Numbered from the stretch's first letter, positions 9,865-19,262 are shown. The stretch: DNA of 64,000 nucleotides from Cedecea neteri (GCF_000758325.1 NZ_CP009459.1:868001-932000); one strand, 5' to 3'. Made by a program: numbers and translations. The notes: generated by a model not told the origin, from the letters alone.

Positions 9865-10797
9865 ATGCACAAGCAAAAATACCTGCCTGTAGCCGCCGCA
9901 TTGCTGTTTAGCCCGGCGCTGCTAGCTTCAACCAGCTTTAATTTTTCACCCGATGCAGTTAGCACGAATATTTCCACCAGCGTTTTAAACGGAGAATCTA
10001 AAGAGCTTGTTTATAATCAAGGCGATGGCAGTAAATTAAGTGAACTGAAATGGAAAATCAAAAATACCCCTATTATTAAAGGCGGTATTAGCTGGGACGC
10101 ACAGCGCTACATCACCCTCAATGCTAACGGCTGGACAACCTTCGCCTCTCGCGGCTCGCATATGTCCGACTATGACTGGCAAACGCCAGGCCAGAGTCAC
10201 TGGAGCGACAAATCTACCCACCCGGATACCAGCCTGAATTATGCCAACCAGTTCGATCTTAACCTGACCGGCTGGCTGTTAAAGGAACCTGCTTATAACC
10301 TCGGCATCGTCACCGGTTACCAGGAAACGCGCTATAGCTGGACAGCGAGAGGCGGCTCATACAATTATTTCAACGGCAAACTTGTCGGTGAATTCCCCGC
10401 CGGGAAACCGGGGATTGGTTATAGCCAGAAATTCAGCGTGCCTTATATTGGGCTGACCAGTAGCTACCGCTATCAGGATTTTGATATTGCAGGGCAATTT
10501 AAATTCAGCCCGCTGGTTAATGCCCAGGATAATGACGAGCACTATATGCGTCAGCTTAGCTTTAGCGAAAAAAGTAATCATTCTAATTATTACGCCGCAA
10601 CCGTCTCCGCCGGTTATTACGTCACGCCAAATACCCGGCTGTACACGGAATTAACCTGGACGCGTTTTTCCGAAGCAAAAGCTTCAACCAAAACCCGCAA
10701 TAATAATACCGGAGAAACCTGGTCTCAGAGCAGCGGGTCAGCAGGCCTGAGTAACGACAGCTACACCTATGGCGTCGGCGTGCAGTATCGCTTCTAA
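9865..10797 (+). CDS. Omptin family outer-membrane protease
   Basis: Omptins are ten-stranded barrel proteases that cut at dibasic sites outside the cell, attacking host peptides such as antimicrobial peptides and plasminogen (OmpT, Pla, PgtE, CroP). The 310-residue protein starts with a signal peptide ending near LLAST. Catalytic residues are recognisable: SHMSDYDW holds the Asp-x-Asp pair (OmpT D83/D85) and NDEHY holds the Asp-x-His pair (D210/H212). It ends in an aromatic YGVGVQYRF, the outer-membrane barrel signature. The gene and its leader are AT-rich compared with neighbours, suggesting transfer. I cannot choose between subfamilies. Confidence 0.9.
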   Translation: MHKQKYLPVAAALLFSPALLASTSFNFSPDAVSTNISTSVLNGESKELVYNQGDGSKLSELKWKIKNTPIIKGGISWDAQRYITLNANGWTTFASRGSHMSDYDWQTPGQSHWSDKSTHPDTSLNYANQFDLNLTGWLLKEPAYNLGIVTGYQETRYSWTARGGSYNYFNGKLVGEFPAGKPGIGYSQKFSVPYIGLTSSYRYQDFDIAGQFKFSPLVNAQDNDEHYMRQLSFSEKSNHSNYYAATVSAGYYVTPNTRLYTELTWTRFSEAKASTKTRNNNTGETWSQSSGSAGLSNDSYTYGVGVQYRF

Positions 10798-10900
10798 AAG
10801 ACTGCTACTAAATGGTTTTATTCATCAGGGGTCTGCCAGCGCGCAGACCCTTTTTCCTATCTGTGCTATAACTCAGCGGCTTATTTTCAGGGAGATGACC

Positions 10901-11326
10901 ATGCGACAAAGAGTGATTGCCTGCCCGATTATCCAGAATCAGGGTCAATATTTGCTGTGCAAAATGCCACAAGATCGCGGGGTGTTTCCCGGCCAGTGGG
11001 CGCTGTCCGGCGGCGGCATTGAGCCAGGTGAAACCATGGCAGAAGGACTGCGGCGTGAGATCAGGGAAGAGCTGGGCGAAGCGCTTATTATCTCGCACAT
11101 CGAGCCGTGGACCTTCCGCGACGACGTGCGAGTGAAAACCTACGCCGACGGCAGCCGGGAGCAGGTGTACATGATTTACCTGATGTTCGACTGCATCAGC
11201 GAAAACCGCGAGATAATCCTTAACGAAGAGTTTGAGCAGTACGCGTGGGTCAGCCCGCAGGATCTGGCGAACTACGATCTGAACGAAGCCACAGCCGCGA
11301 CGCTCCGCGATAAGGGGCTGCTTTAA
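10901..11326 (+). CDS. nudI: Nucleoside triphosphatase NudI (Nudix hydrolase)
   Basis: The 141-residue product matches E. coli NudI in length and closely in sequence. NudI hydrolyses pyrimidine (deoxy)nucleoside triphosphates. The Nudix box runs from GGGIEPGE to REIREELGE near residues 38-60 and contains the metal-binding REXXEE. The start at 10901 follows AGGGAGATGACC, a good ribosome site; the reading frame stays open upstream but has no such signal. It converges on the HEPN gene. Confidence 0.93.
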   Translation: MRQRVIACPIIQNQGQYLLCKMPQDRGVFPGQWALSGGGIEPGETMAEGLRREIREELGEALIISHIEPWTFRDDVRVKTYADGSREQVYMIYLMFDCISENREIILNEEFEQYAWVSPQDLANYDLNEATAATLRDKGLL

Positions 11327-11332
11327 AGCATT

Positions 11333-11352
11333 GGGCAGCCCGAAAGCTGCCC
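11333..11352. terminator. Hairpin between convergent nudI and the HEPN gene
   Basis: GGGCAGC (11333-11339) pairs with GCTGCCC (11346-11352) across a 6-nt loop. No T-run follows on either strand, so termination strength is uncertain. Confidence 0.5.
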
Positions 11353-11359
11353 GGTACGA

Positions 11360-12997
11360 CTAGCGCATTGCGTTGTATATCGCCTGCTGAATTTTGACGG
11401 TCTGCTCATCCACCGGCTCCGGCTCCAACCCCTGGGCAGTCGCATCTTCATAGCGCTGCTTCTGCGCCGCCAGGCGCAGCTGAGCGCGCTCTACCTCCTC
11501 TTTTTGACGCTGTACTGCAGGGGCCGAGCTGCAGAAGCTGGCGAGAAATTGCTTTCTCAGCGAAGTCAGTTTTTGCCCTTTCTTCATGCCTAACTCAGTA
11601 GAGCCAATCAGCCTGCGGCAGGGCCGGGTTTCATCCATTTGCGGGCGGTATTGCAGCAAAATGGTCAGCACATCGCGGTCGTCTGCCGCCAGCGCCTGCT
11701 CGGCAAAATAGACTTTCCAGTTCATTCCGCCCTGCATAAACAGGCGCACAATGCGGGCGTCGTTACGGTTAATCGCCGCCCGCAGGTTATTTTCGTCCCA
11801 GGTGATGCCCATATTGGCGAGCATATCCCGCGGGCTGTTGGCCTCCGGCCGCTCTTTCTGCTGCACCGGCGTACTCACAATTGGCGGAGCCACCGTCACC
11901 TCAGGCTTCGAAGAGGCATCACTCAACAGATAGAGGCCAATCACCGCCACTGCCACCACCACAATCCCTACCGATGCCCACAGCGCGGTAGAGATCATGT
12001 CGGTAGTATCATGCTGTTTTTTGGCCGTGCGCGGGTCATAACGCTCAATGGATTCTCTGATCTCTGCCGGATCGCCGCCCTGGGCCGCATGATTTTTACG
12101 CGCCTGTTCAAGGTAGCTTTGCAGCGCCACATCATCCGCGTCCAGCAGCGAGGAAGGATTCACTTTAGTGCGGCCTTCACTAAAGGCTTTTTGTACCGGG
12201 CCGCTGATTTCACCGTAGTAGCTATCCAGCAAAGCCACCTGCACGCTCGTCAGCGGCTGCTTGTGCATCAGGTCGTTGCGGATTTGACGGGTGCCATCGA
12301 GGAAAATTTGCAGGGTTTTACGCTGGTCGATAAGAAAACCCAGCTGAGGCGAGTTTTGGTAAACTTTGGCGTAGTGATGGGCGAACTCTTTCTTATCCAC
12401 CAGCATCAACGCCAGCTCGCTGAACTTCATGCCGCTCAGCACGTCGCCCCGCTCACCTCGCTTCAGCCAGCGGCGAACTTTGTCAGCCCCAAACTGGCTT
12501 TTTAGCTGATTAACCAGCTCCGCCTGGTTTTCCCACGCCTGATTGACCAGCCCTTTCAGCATCAGTTCAATGGCGCGCATCTGCTGCTGGGCGCCTTTCT
12601 GTAGCCCGTCAACGTCGGAGGAAAGCTCGGTGGAATAGCCCAGCAAGGGCTGCTTGAAGCGCACATGCTCCAGGTAACTGGTGAACCGCAGGGCGGCGAG
12701 GAGCTGGTTCTGGCTAACCTCCTGCCCGCTTTCGTACTGCGGCACCAGCTGCTGCAAATGGCGCAGCAGCAGCGTGAATTGTGAAATCTCAGCGTCGTTA
12801 AGATTCAGCCGCTTGGCCACCGCCCCCCAGCTGCCGAGCGCCATACGAGCCTGCTCCAGTTGCTGGAAAAACCATTGCGGATCTTTGCCTTCGGCGGCAC
12901 GAATATTCAGTAACGGCAGGATCTGAAGCGAAGCCTGCCGAATAATCCCCAGACACGTCTCAAAGTGCTCCCGCATCTGCAATGTTGCGCTGCTCAT
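11360..12997 (-). CDS. Membrane-anchored HEPN-domain protein with ankyrin-like tail (STY4199-like)
   Basis: The 545-residue protein resembles the enterobacterial STY4199 family of HEPN proteins; I recognise the family but know no assigned function. The N-terminal two thirds is helical and contains RQIRNDLMHK near residue 240, a match to the HEPN R-X4-H signature used by many RNases and nucleotidyltransferase partners. One hydrophobic segment (TALWASVGIVVVAVAVIGLY) near residues 335-355 predicts a single membrane span. After it come ankyrin-like helix pairs (NNLRAAINRNDARIVRLFMQGG, then a DRDVLTILLQ unit) and a charged coiled tail. It follows yjiR on the same strand and has a strong AAAGGA ribosome site. 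Confidence 0.7.
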   Translation of the reverse strand: MSSATLQMREHFETCLGIIRQASLQILPLLNIRAAEGKDPQWFFQQLEQARMALGSWGAVAKRLNLNDAEISQFTLLLRHLQQLVPQYESGQEVSQNQLLAALRFTSYLEHVRFKQPLLGYSTELSSDVDGLQKGAQQQMRAIELMLKGLVNQAWENQAELVNQLKSQFGADKVRRWLKRGERGDVLSGMKFSELALMLVDKKEFAHHYAKVYQNSPQLGFLIDQRKTLQIFLDGTRQIRNDLMHKQPLTSVQVALLDSYYGEISGPVQKAFSEGRTKVNPSSLLDADDVALQSYLEQARKNHAAQGGDPAEIRESIERYDPRTAKKQHDTTDMISTALWASVGIVVVAVAVIGLYLLSDASSKPEVTVAPPIVSTPVQQKERPEANSPRDMLANMGITWDENNLRAAINRNDARIVRLFMQGGMNWKVYFAEQALAADDRDVLTILLQYRPQMDETRPCRRLIGSTELGMKKGQKLTSLRKQFLASFCSSAPAVQRQKEEVERAQLRLAAQKQRYEDATAQGLEPEPVDEQTVKIQQAIYNAMR

Positions 12998-13131
12998 GAT
13001 AGTCCTTTGTCGATGTCCGGCCTTTGTTGCCGAACGCAGAAAAAACGGCTTTTTTCCGCCCCAGGCGGCTATTTTTTATGGTTATTAATGCCAAGGCCAA
13101 ACTTCGCCATTACAGCCGAGTGTAAAACAGC

Positions 13132-13174
13132 CCGGCAGGAATCAATGGCGATAAAAAGAGCGATTTAGCCGGGC
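13132..13174 (-). terminator. Possible terminator of yjiR
   Basis: GCCCGGC near 13132 and GCCGGGC near 13168 form an inverted repeat around a long AT-rich loop. Read on the minus strand it is followed by TGTTTTACA. It separates yjiR from the downstream HEPN gene, so the two are probably not one transcript. The long loop makes the call uncertain. Confidence 0.4.
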
Positions 13175-13178
13175 ATTT

Positions 13179-14588
13179 TCAAATCTCACATTCGACGATT
13201 TCGCCCAATCTTTTCAGGGCCGCCTCGGTAACGGCGTTGAACGGCAAAGAATAGTTCAACCGCAGGCAATGGCGATATTTTCCAGAGGCCGAAAACAGCG
13301 AGCCGCTCGCAATATGGATTTTTGCCGCTTTCAATGCGCTGCCCAGCCGCACCGCATCGACTTCTTCCGGGAGTTCAATCCACATCAAAAAGCCCCCCTG
13401 AGGCCGACTGACGCAGATCCCGCAGGGGAAATATTGCCGCACGCGGCAGGTAAACACCTCCAGATTGCGCTGATAGTGCTGGCGCATACGCCGGATATGG
13501 CGGTGGTAATGCCCGTTGCGAATAAAGGCCGCTACCGCCTGCTGGGTGAAGGTCGCGCTGCTGCCGGTGCCGATATACTTGGTGTGCAGCGTGCGGTCGA
13601 GGTAGCGTCCCGGCACAATCCAGCCCACGCGCAGCCCCGGTGCCAGCGTTTTTGAAAACGAACTGCACAGCAGGACGCGGCCATCCACATCCAGGGATTT
13701 GATCGTCATCGGGCGCGGGTATTCATAGGCCAGCTCGCCGTAGACATCATCCTCGATGATGGCAATATCAAAGCGCCGGGCAAGGTTCATCACCGCTTTT
13801 TTACGCGCCTCCGGCATGATGAAGCCAAGAGGATTATTGCAATTGGGTACCAGAATCACGGCTTTGATGGGCCACTGTTCCAGCGCCAGCTCGAGTGCTT
13901 CCAGGCTAATACCGGTAACGGAATCAGTAGGAATTTCAACTACTTTAACACCGTAACCGCGCAGCATCTGCATGGTGCCGTGGAATGAAGGCGACTCAAC
14001 CGCCACTATGTCCCCCGGCTCACACACCGCGCGAATCGCAATCGACAGTGCTTCATGGCAGCCGTTGGTTACCACGATCTCATCGGCATTCACCACGCAG
14101 TTGCTGTCCAGCATCAGGCGGGCAATTTGCTCACGCAGGGCTTTCACGCCGAACATGCCGTCGTAGCCCAGCAGCTCAGGCTCCTGGTACTGCGCGAGCC
14201 GCCCCATTTCTCGCCACAGCGGTTTCATCGTCGACTGGGTGAGATCCGGCGATCCGCTGCCGAAGGCGATCACTTCGCAATCCTGCCGGGAGTTCACCAA
14301 TTCCAGCACCGCATCCCACTGCGTCACTTCCACCGGGCGCTGCACGGGACGCGTTAGGCGCGGCACAGGCGGCACGGCTTTGCGCGGCGAAACAAAGTAG
14401 CCGGAACGTGGTTGAGGGGAAATCAGCTGCTGGTCTTCCAGGACGTGATACGCCTGTTGCACGGTGCTGATACTGACGCCGTGTTCGCTGCTCAGGCTCC
14501 GCACCGAGGGCAAACGCTCCCCGCTTTGATAAAGCCCCTGCTCAATACGCTCAGCCAGCAGCGTGGCGAGATGTTGGTAACGCGTCAT
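13179..14588 (-). CDS. yjiR: MocR-type regulator (GntR HTH + aminotransferase fold)
   Basis: The 469-residue protein opens MTRYQHLATLLAERIEQGLY, the YjiR N-terminus, with a GntR winged helix (VRSLSSEHGVSISTVQQAY, residues about 29-48). A fold-type I PLP aminotransferase domain follows. The PLP lysine is in SSFSKTLAPGLRVGW, and NPLGF and EDDVYGELAYE carry cofactor contacts. MocR proteins sense PLP or amino compounds and control a divergent target. Here the divergent target is the DUF1127 gene yjiS, the same pairing as in E. coli. The shared interval holds three ATACAGAA repeats. Confidence 0.92.
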   Translation of the reverse strand: MTRYQHLATLLAERIEQGLYQSGERLPSVRSLSSEHGVSISTVQQAYHVLEDQQLISPQPRSGYFVSPRKAVPPVPRLTRPVQRPVEVTQWDAVLELVNSRQDCEVIAFGSGSPDLTQSTMKPLWREMGRLAQYQEPELLGYDGMFGVKALREQIARLMLDSNCVVNADEIVVTNGCHEALSIAIRAVCEPGDIVAVESPSFHGTMQMLRGYGVKVVEIPTDSVTGISLEALELALEQWPIKAVILVPNCNNPLGFIMPEARKKAVMNLARRFDIAIIEDDVYGELAYEYPRPMTIKSLDVDGRVLLCSSFSKTLAPGLRVGWIVPGRYLDRTLHTKYIGTGSSATFTQQAVAAFIRNGHYHRHIRRMRQHYQRNLEVFTCRVRQYFPCGICVSRPQGGFLMWIELPEEVDAVRLGSALKAAKIHIASGSLFSASGKYRHCLRLNYSLPFNAVTEAALKRLGEIVECEI

Positions 14589-14609
14589 GCTGTATCCTCA
14601 CCGGAAACC

Positions 14610-14680
14610 ATACAGAAGGAAAAACCGATACAGAATGGCGCAAAAAATGCCATTCAGCTCATGTTTTAGCCCTTCTGTAT
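14610..14680. promoter_or_regulatory. Candidate YjiR operator repeats
   Basis: Three copies of one motif lie between the divergent yjiR and yjiS: ATACAGAAGG at 14610-14619, ATACAGAATGG at 14628-14638 (18 bp on), and the inverted copy CCTTCTGTAT at 14671-14680. Two direct repeats plus an inverted one is the typical operator layout of MocR regulators. Binding by YjiR is inferred from position. Confidence 0.65.
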
Positions 14681-14765
14681 GTTAAAGAAAAGTAATTTTT
14701 GAATCTGTCTGCTTTTGCCCGCTGGCCCCATGATTACTCCCAGGCAAACCGCGAGGAGTCACAGC

Positions 14766-14939
14766 ATGGGTTTTGAAGAGAACCACCATCGCAGACCGTT
14801 TTATGGCCTGGTAATGCTTTACCAGTATTTTCGCCGCAGCCGCCAGCGCCGCCAGACTTTACGGGCGCTGCGCGAGCTTAGCCCGGAACAACTCAGGGAT
14901 ATGGGGCTGACGAGGGATGATTTATCCCGCTGGGAATAA
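14766..14939 (+). CDS. yjiS: DUF1127 small protein
   Basis: A 57-residue basic protein. The start at 14766 has GCGAGGAGTCACAGC upstream; an earlier in-frame ATG at 14715 lacks a ribosome site. The C-terminal half, LRALRELSPEQLRDMGLTRDDL, is the DUF1127 signature. It is divergent from yjiR, as in E. coli. DUF1127 proteins elsewhere take part in RNA and phosphate or carbon metabolism, but the role of YjiS is unknown. Confidence 0.88.
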   Translation: MGFEENHHRRPFYGLVMLYQYFRRSRQRRQTLRALRELSPEQLRDMGLTRDDLSRWE

Positions 14940-14947
14940 CACATAAG

Positions 14948-14974
14948 CGGTGCCACACGCTGGCACCGTTTTTT
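14948..14974 (+). terminator. Intrinsic terminator of yjiS
   Basis: CGGTGCCA (14948-14955) and TGGCACCG (14961-14968) form an 8-bp stem with a CACGC loop, followed by T6. Confidence 0.93.
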
Positions 14975-15007
14975 ATTTACTGCTATCAAAGAGCACCCCC
15001 AGTAAAA

Positions 15008-15547
15008 ATGAGTCACAGCTCCATGCAACTTCTCACCTCTCGCCTGGCGCTCAGCCAAATCACTGAAGCTGACTGGCCACTCTTCAACTACCTGCAGCAA
15101 CAGCCGGAGGTAATGCGCTACGTGGCTGATAACCTACCGGAAGCAGAGATCCGCCAGGCTTTTGACGCCCGTCTTCCCGACTGGCAGCCGGGCAGCCGCC
15201 ACTGGCTCTGTATGGTGATGCGCCACCGCAAAACCGGCGTGCCAATTGGCGTTACCGGTTTTATCCTGCGCGAGGACGATATCGCGGAGGTCGGCTTTTT
15301 ACTCGACCCGTCGTTTCACGGCCAGGGCTATGGGTATGAATCGCTGTACGAGGTGTGTGCCTTTGCGTTTGCGGAGGTCGGCATCCGCAAGCTTGTGGCC
15401 ACGGTCACCGCCGGAAATATTCCGTCGAAGAAAGTGCTGGAAAAAGTCGGGTTTCAGCAGGAAGGTACGCTGCGGGAGAACTATTGGCTGAATGGACGCT
15501 GGCAGGATGACTGGATTTTTGGCCTGTTGGCTCGGGAATTCATATAA
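15008..15547 (+). CDS. GNAT family N-acetyltransferase
   Basis: A 179-residue RimJ/RimL-type acetyltransferase. LLTSRLALSQITEADWPLF starts the fold; the acetyl-CoA loop is PSFHGQGYGYESL near residue 103; the C-terminal signature is IPSKKVLEKVGFQQEGTLREN. A second start at 15023 is possible. It has its own upstream terminator (yjiS) and is convergent with the DUF1471 gene. The substrate is unknown. Confidence 0.86.
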   Translation: MSHSSMQLLTSRLALSQITEADWPLFNYLQQQPEVMRYVADNLPEAEIRQAFDARLPDWQPGSRHWLCMVMRHRKTGVPIGVTGFILREDDIAEVGFLLDPSFHGQGYGYESLYEVCAFAFAEVGIRKLVATVTAGNIPSKKVLEKVGFQQEGTLRENYWLNGRWQDDWIFGLLAREFI

Positions 15548-15552
15548 AACAC

Positions 15553-15571
15553 GGGCCGCACAAGGCGGCCC
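15553..15571 (-). terminator. Terminator of the DUF1471 gene
   Basis: GGGCCGC (15553-15559) and GCGGCCC (15565-15571) form a strong stem. On the minus strand it is followed by GTGTTTTATA, which fits termination of the small DUF1471 gene; it also lies past the end of the convergent acetyltransferase. Confidence 0.75.
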
Positions 15572-15590
15572 ATACTGCGTGATTCAAGAC

Positions 15591-15836
15591 TTAGTTGTAG
15601 ATTTCAGCCACGCCGTACATTTTGTTATCACCGCCGGCGGAAACAATGCGGATAGACTTCGCGCCTGCCTGCTCGGCTTTCTGCTGCAGCTGGTGTTGCA
15701 GGCTGTCGAGGTTAGACGCGCCGCTGACCGATACGGTGCCCATTTTCTGGCTGACTGCTGGCTGGGTTTCCGCAGCGAAGCCGGAGAAGGAAGCAGCGAG
15801 AGTCATAACTACGGCAAAATATTTGATGCTTTTCAT
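15591..15836 (-). CDS. DUF1471 (YdgH/BhsA/McbA-like) periplasmic protein
   Basis: An 81-residue secreted protein with a signal peptide (cleavage near FSGFAAE) and a single DUF1471 domain with the typical VSQKMGTVSVSGASNLDSL start and AEQAGAKSIRIVSAGG...YGVAEIYN end. Members such as BhsA, McbA and YhcN respond to acid, oxidative or biofilm stress. Ribosome site AAGGTAACCATC precedes the ATG. It is monocistronic with its own terminator. Which paralogue it is cannot be decided. Confidence 0.88.
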   Translation of the reverse strand: MKSIKYFAVVMTLAASFSGFAAETQPAVSQKMGTVSVSGASNLDSLQHQLQQKAEQAGAKSIRIVSAGGDNKMYGVAEIYN

Positions 15837-15998
15837 GATGGTTACCTTTGCGTTTTGTTTAGTTGGAAGGCTGACTGCCTTCGATGAGATAAGAATAGCG
15901 CCGCCGTGCTTTGTTTGTTAGCGGAACAATTCGCTTATCTATTTCAAAAAAACTGAATACAAAGTAGCCATCATAAAAGCGACACAGGCAAAGCCCAG

Positions 15999-18900
15999 TC
16001 ACCAATTCCAGCGCACGCCGACATTGCCGGTCACTACCCGCTGGCGCTCGCCGCCGAAGTTTGTCAGGTAGCCTGTCGTCGCATAAAGGCTGCCGTTCTG
16101 GCTCATCTGCGCCACCAGCCCCGCCCCGATTTGCCCGGCCGTTTGCCCGACATTGCTGGCGATCGTTGTGCTGCCATCGAAAGCCGTTTCATCATCCTGG
16201 CCGAATGACCGCAGCACGTTGGCGCGCAGATAAGGCTTCCAGTTCACGCCATTCGCCTCAAAGGCCCACTGCAGCCGGGCTCCAACCCGCCCCTGCCAGG
16301 TATTGCCGTTGTTCCAGCGGATGTCTGAGATACCGTCATTCAACGAATCCAGCGAAGTTCTTTGCCAGACCAGCTGTGCCTGGGGCTCAAGCGTCACCCC
16401 TTCGCCGAGGGAAACGGGCAGCCCCGTCTCAACAGAGCCGGTCACCGCATTGCCGTTGGAAGAAGCATTCACCTCGTTGACCGAGTTAGTATTCAACCGC
16501 AGCGCGCTGCCCATTAACACCGCGTCCGTATACCAGCCGGAAGCCGCAACCCTTGTCCAATAGCCACCGTAGCTGTAGTTATTCAGCTGCAGTTTGCCGA
16601 CGCGCATGCCCTGTTTTGCCAGTGCAAAGCCGTCGACATCCCCGGTCGCTCTGGAGAATCCGAACAGCACACCGAGGTGATGCGTCGCCCCACTATCCTC
16701 AGTGGCGGTATACAAATCCTGCCCCAGCTGCAGCCCCCACAATGTGCCATTGAAGGACGGATTCACATCTCCACTTTGATGAATATCCGCGTGGCTTCCC
16801 CAGCTTCTGGCCCAGAAGGCCGGGGCTTTGTTATCGCCGTTCAGCAGGCTCTGCTCGCCCTGACGGTCGTGGAAGGTGTCGATCTGCTGCAGGTTAAGCT
16901 GGCGGGCAACGGCAGGCGCTTCGGCATACAGCGCAACTTCTGGCCGGTAGACGTTCAGCGTCTCATTGCCGTGAGAGGCATCCACGATGGACTCAGGCGT
17001 TTCTTCCGCCGGGGTGACCGACGTTGTCGAATCCGGCACAACCGTATTGCGCAGATACCAGCTCCCGCCGCTGCCGTCGGAGACACCGCCTCTGGCGAGG
17101 TAATAGGAATATGCCCCGGCGCTGACGGTACCCCCTGAAAGATTGAAGGCATTCGCCGTGCTGGTTGCGCCGTTAGTGGCCTGCACCACCTGAATACCGT
17201 CTGCCGTAGTTTGCGCCCCGGCACCGCCGATATTAGTGACCTTCAGCGTGCCGCTGCCCGAAGCGCTACCGCCGATGAGGATAAGCTTATCAGACGCAGC
17301 CCCATCACTCGCCAGGACCGTATTCAGCGCAATCACGCCGTTCTGACCGCTATAGTTTCCGGCTACGGTCAGGCTATTCCCCACCCCGCTACCAGCCAGC
17401 TGAACAAGCCCCACGTTGGTCAGGTTGCCGTTAATCTGGAGATTGCCCTGCGGGCCAGCAGAAAGAATCGGCAGCGCATTTGCTACCGCCAGAGTTCCGC
17501 TGTTCGTCACGTCACCATTCACCGTACCATAACCACCCAGCGTGGCTCCGGCCGCCACGGTGGTGCCGCCTGCAGCTGCCGCAGAGGTGTGAGCGCTGTC
17601 GCCTAAAACCAGCGTACCGGCATTAACAGCCGTGCCACCCGCATAGCTGTTAACGCCGTTGAGCACCAGCGTACCGCCGCCCAGTTTAGTTAACGCACCA
17701 GCCCCCGTAATCCCCTGCCCAACAACGGAAGTGAATCCCTGAGTGTCAAACGTCCCGTTATTGGCAGTCACTGACATCGCACGGGATGTCGCAAGATCGA
17801 ACGAACTGCCGAGCTGAAGCGTGCCACCGTTAAAGATAAGCCCACCCGTAGCTGCACCGAGCGCACTGTCTGTTGCAGCCTGCAGCGTGCCGCCGGTCAG
17901 CGTCGTCCCCCCGCTGTAAGTATTTGCCCCCGTCACCTGCAGCAGGCTGCCACCGCTTTTCTCAACAGACCCGCTGCCGGTAATCTTCCCCGAATAGCTG
18001 CCGTCGCTGTTTTGCAGGAAACGCACCAGCCCGTCATTAGAGACCGAAAGCGGCAAGTTGGTTGAGTTCGCTTGTAGAGTCGCGCCGTTGCTTACCGAAG
18101 CTGTTACGGAAGCCGTACTGGTACCTAGCGTGCCGGTAAGATCCAACGTTCCGCTCTGCACGAGGGCAGTGGTAAACGAGCCAGTACCCGCCCAGGTCCA
18201 GTCGCTGCCGGTCATGGTCAGCGTCTGGAAATTGGTAAAGGCGTTAGAGGAGGTGCCCGTCCCTTCTAATGTCACAGAGTTATTGCCTCGCCCACCATCG
18301 GCCAGGCCAACAATTTGCGAGCCGGTCTGGAGGATCAGCGAAATGCTGCCGTTGCCGCTGAGAATTGCCGTGCCGCTTCCGCCCTGAATCAGCCCGGCGT
18401 TGGTGATGGTGATATTACCGTTAGTCGAACGAATACCGATGCCGTTATTGCTGACGATCTGCCCGCCAGCCAGGTTATTGATCGTAGTGTTAAAACTGCT
18501 GCCGAGCGTGTTCGCTACCACGCCGTCCACGCTGCCGCTGGAAGAGGCGGTACCCGTGGTCTGAATCAGGCCGCTGTTATTTAGCGTGGCGTTGTTGCCC
18601 TGCAAAAACACCGTGGGCGCATCTCGTCCGGAAGTGGTCAGCGTCCCACTGTTGTTCACCGTGCCGCTGCCGCCCAGCAGAGAAATAGCCCTGGCGTTAT
18701 TCCCTGATGTGGAGATAGTGCCGGTATTGGTGATGGTATTTCCTGCAGCGCCAGGATTGCTCTGCCCCCAGGCCGCGGTCATGCCGTAAGAATTGTTACC
18801 GCTGGTGGTGATAGTGCCGTTATTGATCAGCGTATTGTTATTGCCGTTAGCGGCCATGCCGTCGTTGTAGGCCCCGGTGGTGGTCAGCGTGCCCGTCGCA

Positions 18901-19262
18901 CCATTAGTCAGCGTATTACCGTTATTCACGCCCAGCAACAGCGCCCCACGGTTCGCCACGCCCGTGCCGTTATCAGAGAGAGTCAGCGCCCCGGCGTTGT
19001 TGATATTGCTGCCGCTGTCCACCGAAAACGGCGTCGCCTGGGTAATCAGCGAGTAACTCCCGGTCACGGTGGAATCGAGGTTAATCGTGACGTTATTGCT
19101 GCCTGCGGTGGCAACCACCGGCGGAATACCCGAGCCGCTACAGGTCACGGTGTCCCCGCTATTCGGCGTTGACGACGAACAGGCGGCGGTGGCAGAAAAG
19201 GGAAGCGCGCCGGTTAAACCGGCCAGACAGACGGGAACCAGAGTCAAAGCCTTGTATTTCAT
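15999..19262 (-). CDS. Autotransporter (type Va) adhesin-like protein
   Basis: A 1087-residue autotransporter. The start at 19262 gives a signal peptide ending near SATAACSS. The passenger is a long Gly/Ser/Thr/Asn-rich beta-helix with many NGTITTSG-like turns. It includes passenger-associated repeats such as YSGGTTLTGGTLQA and YAGGTAVNAGTLVLG near residues 450-600. The last 270 or so residues form the beta-domain, which starts near FWARSWGSHAD and ends in VGVRWNW, the C-terminal aromatic signature. No protease triad is visible, so an adhesive or autoaggregation role is more likely; this is inference. It lies downstream of yibL. Confidence 0.9.
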   Translation of the reverse strand: MKYKALTLVPVCLAGLTGALPFSATAACSSSTPNSGDTVTCSGSGIPPVVATAGSNNVTINLDSTVTGSYSLITQATPFSVDSGSNINNAGALTLSDNGTGVANRGALLLGVNNGNTLTNGATGTLTTTGAYNDGMAANGNNNTLINNGTITTSGNNSYGMTAAWGQSNPGAAGNTITNTGTISTSGNNARAISLLGGSGTVNNSGTLTTSGRDAPTVFLQGNNATLNNSGLIQTTGTASSSGSVDGVVANTLGSSFNTTINNLAGGQIVSNNGIGIRSTNGNITITNAGLIQGGSGTAILSGNGSISLILQTGSQIVGLADGGRGNNSVTLEGTGTSSNAFTNFQTLTMTGSDWTWAGTGSFTTALVQSGTLDLTGTLGTSTASVTASVSNGATLQANSTNLPLSVSNDGLVRFLQNSDGSYSGKITGSGSVEKSGGSLLQVTGANTYSGGTTLTGGTLQAATDSALGAATGGLIFNGGTLQLGSSFDLATSRAMSVTANNGTFDTQGFTSVVGQGITGAGALTKLGGGTLVLNGVNSYAGGTAVNAGTLVLGDSAHTSAAAAGGTTVAAGATLGGYGTVNGDVTNSGTLAVANALPILSAGPQGNLQINGNLTNVGLVQLAGSGVGNSLTVAGNYSGQNGVIALNTVLASDGAASDKLILIGGSASGSGTLKVTNIGGAGAQTTADGIQVVQATNGATSTANAFNLSGGTVSAGAYSYYLARGGVSDGSGGSWYLRNTVVPDSTTSVTPAEETPESIVDASHGNETLNVYRPEVALYAEAPAVARQLNLQQIDTFHDRQGEQSLLNGDNKAPAFWARSWGSHADIHQSGDVNPSFNGTLWGLQLGQDLYTATEDSGATHHLGVLFGFSRATGDVDGFALAKQGMRVGKLQLNNYSYGGYWTRVAASGWYTDAVLMGSALRLNTNSVNEVNASSNGNAVTGSVETGLPVSLGEGVTLEPQAQLVWQRTSLDSLNDGISDIRWNNGNTWQGRVGARLQWAFEANGVNWKPYLRANVLRSFGQDDETAFDGSTTIASNVGQTAGQIGAGLVAQMSQNGSLYATTGYLTNFGGERQRVVTGNVGVRWNW

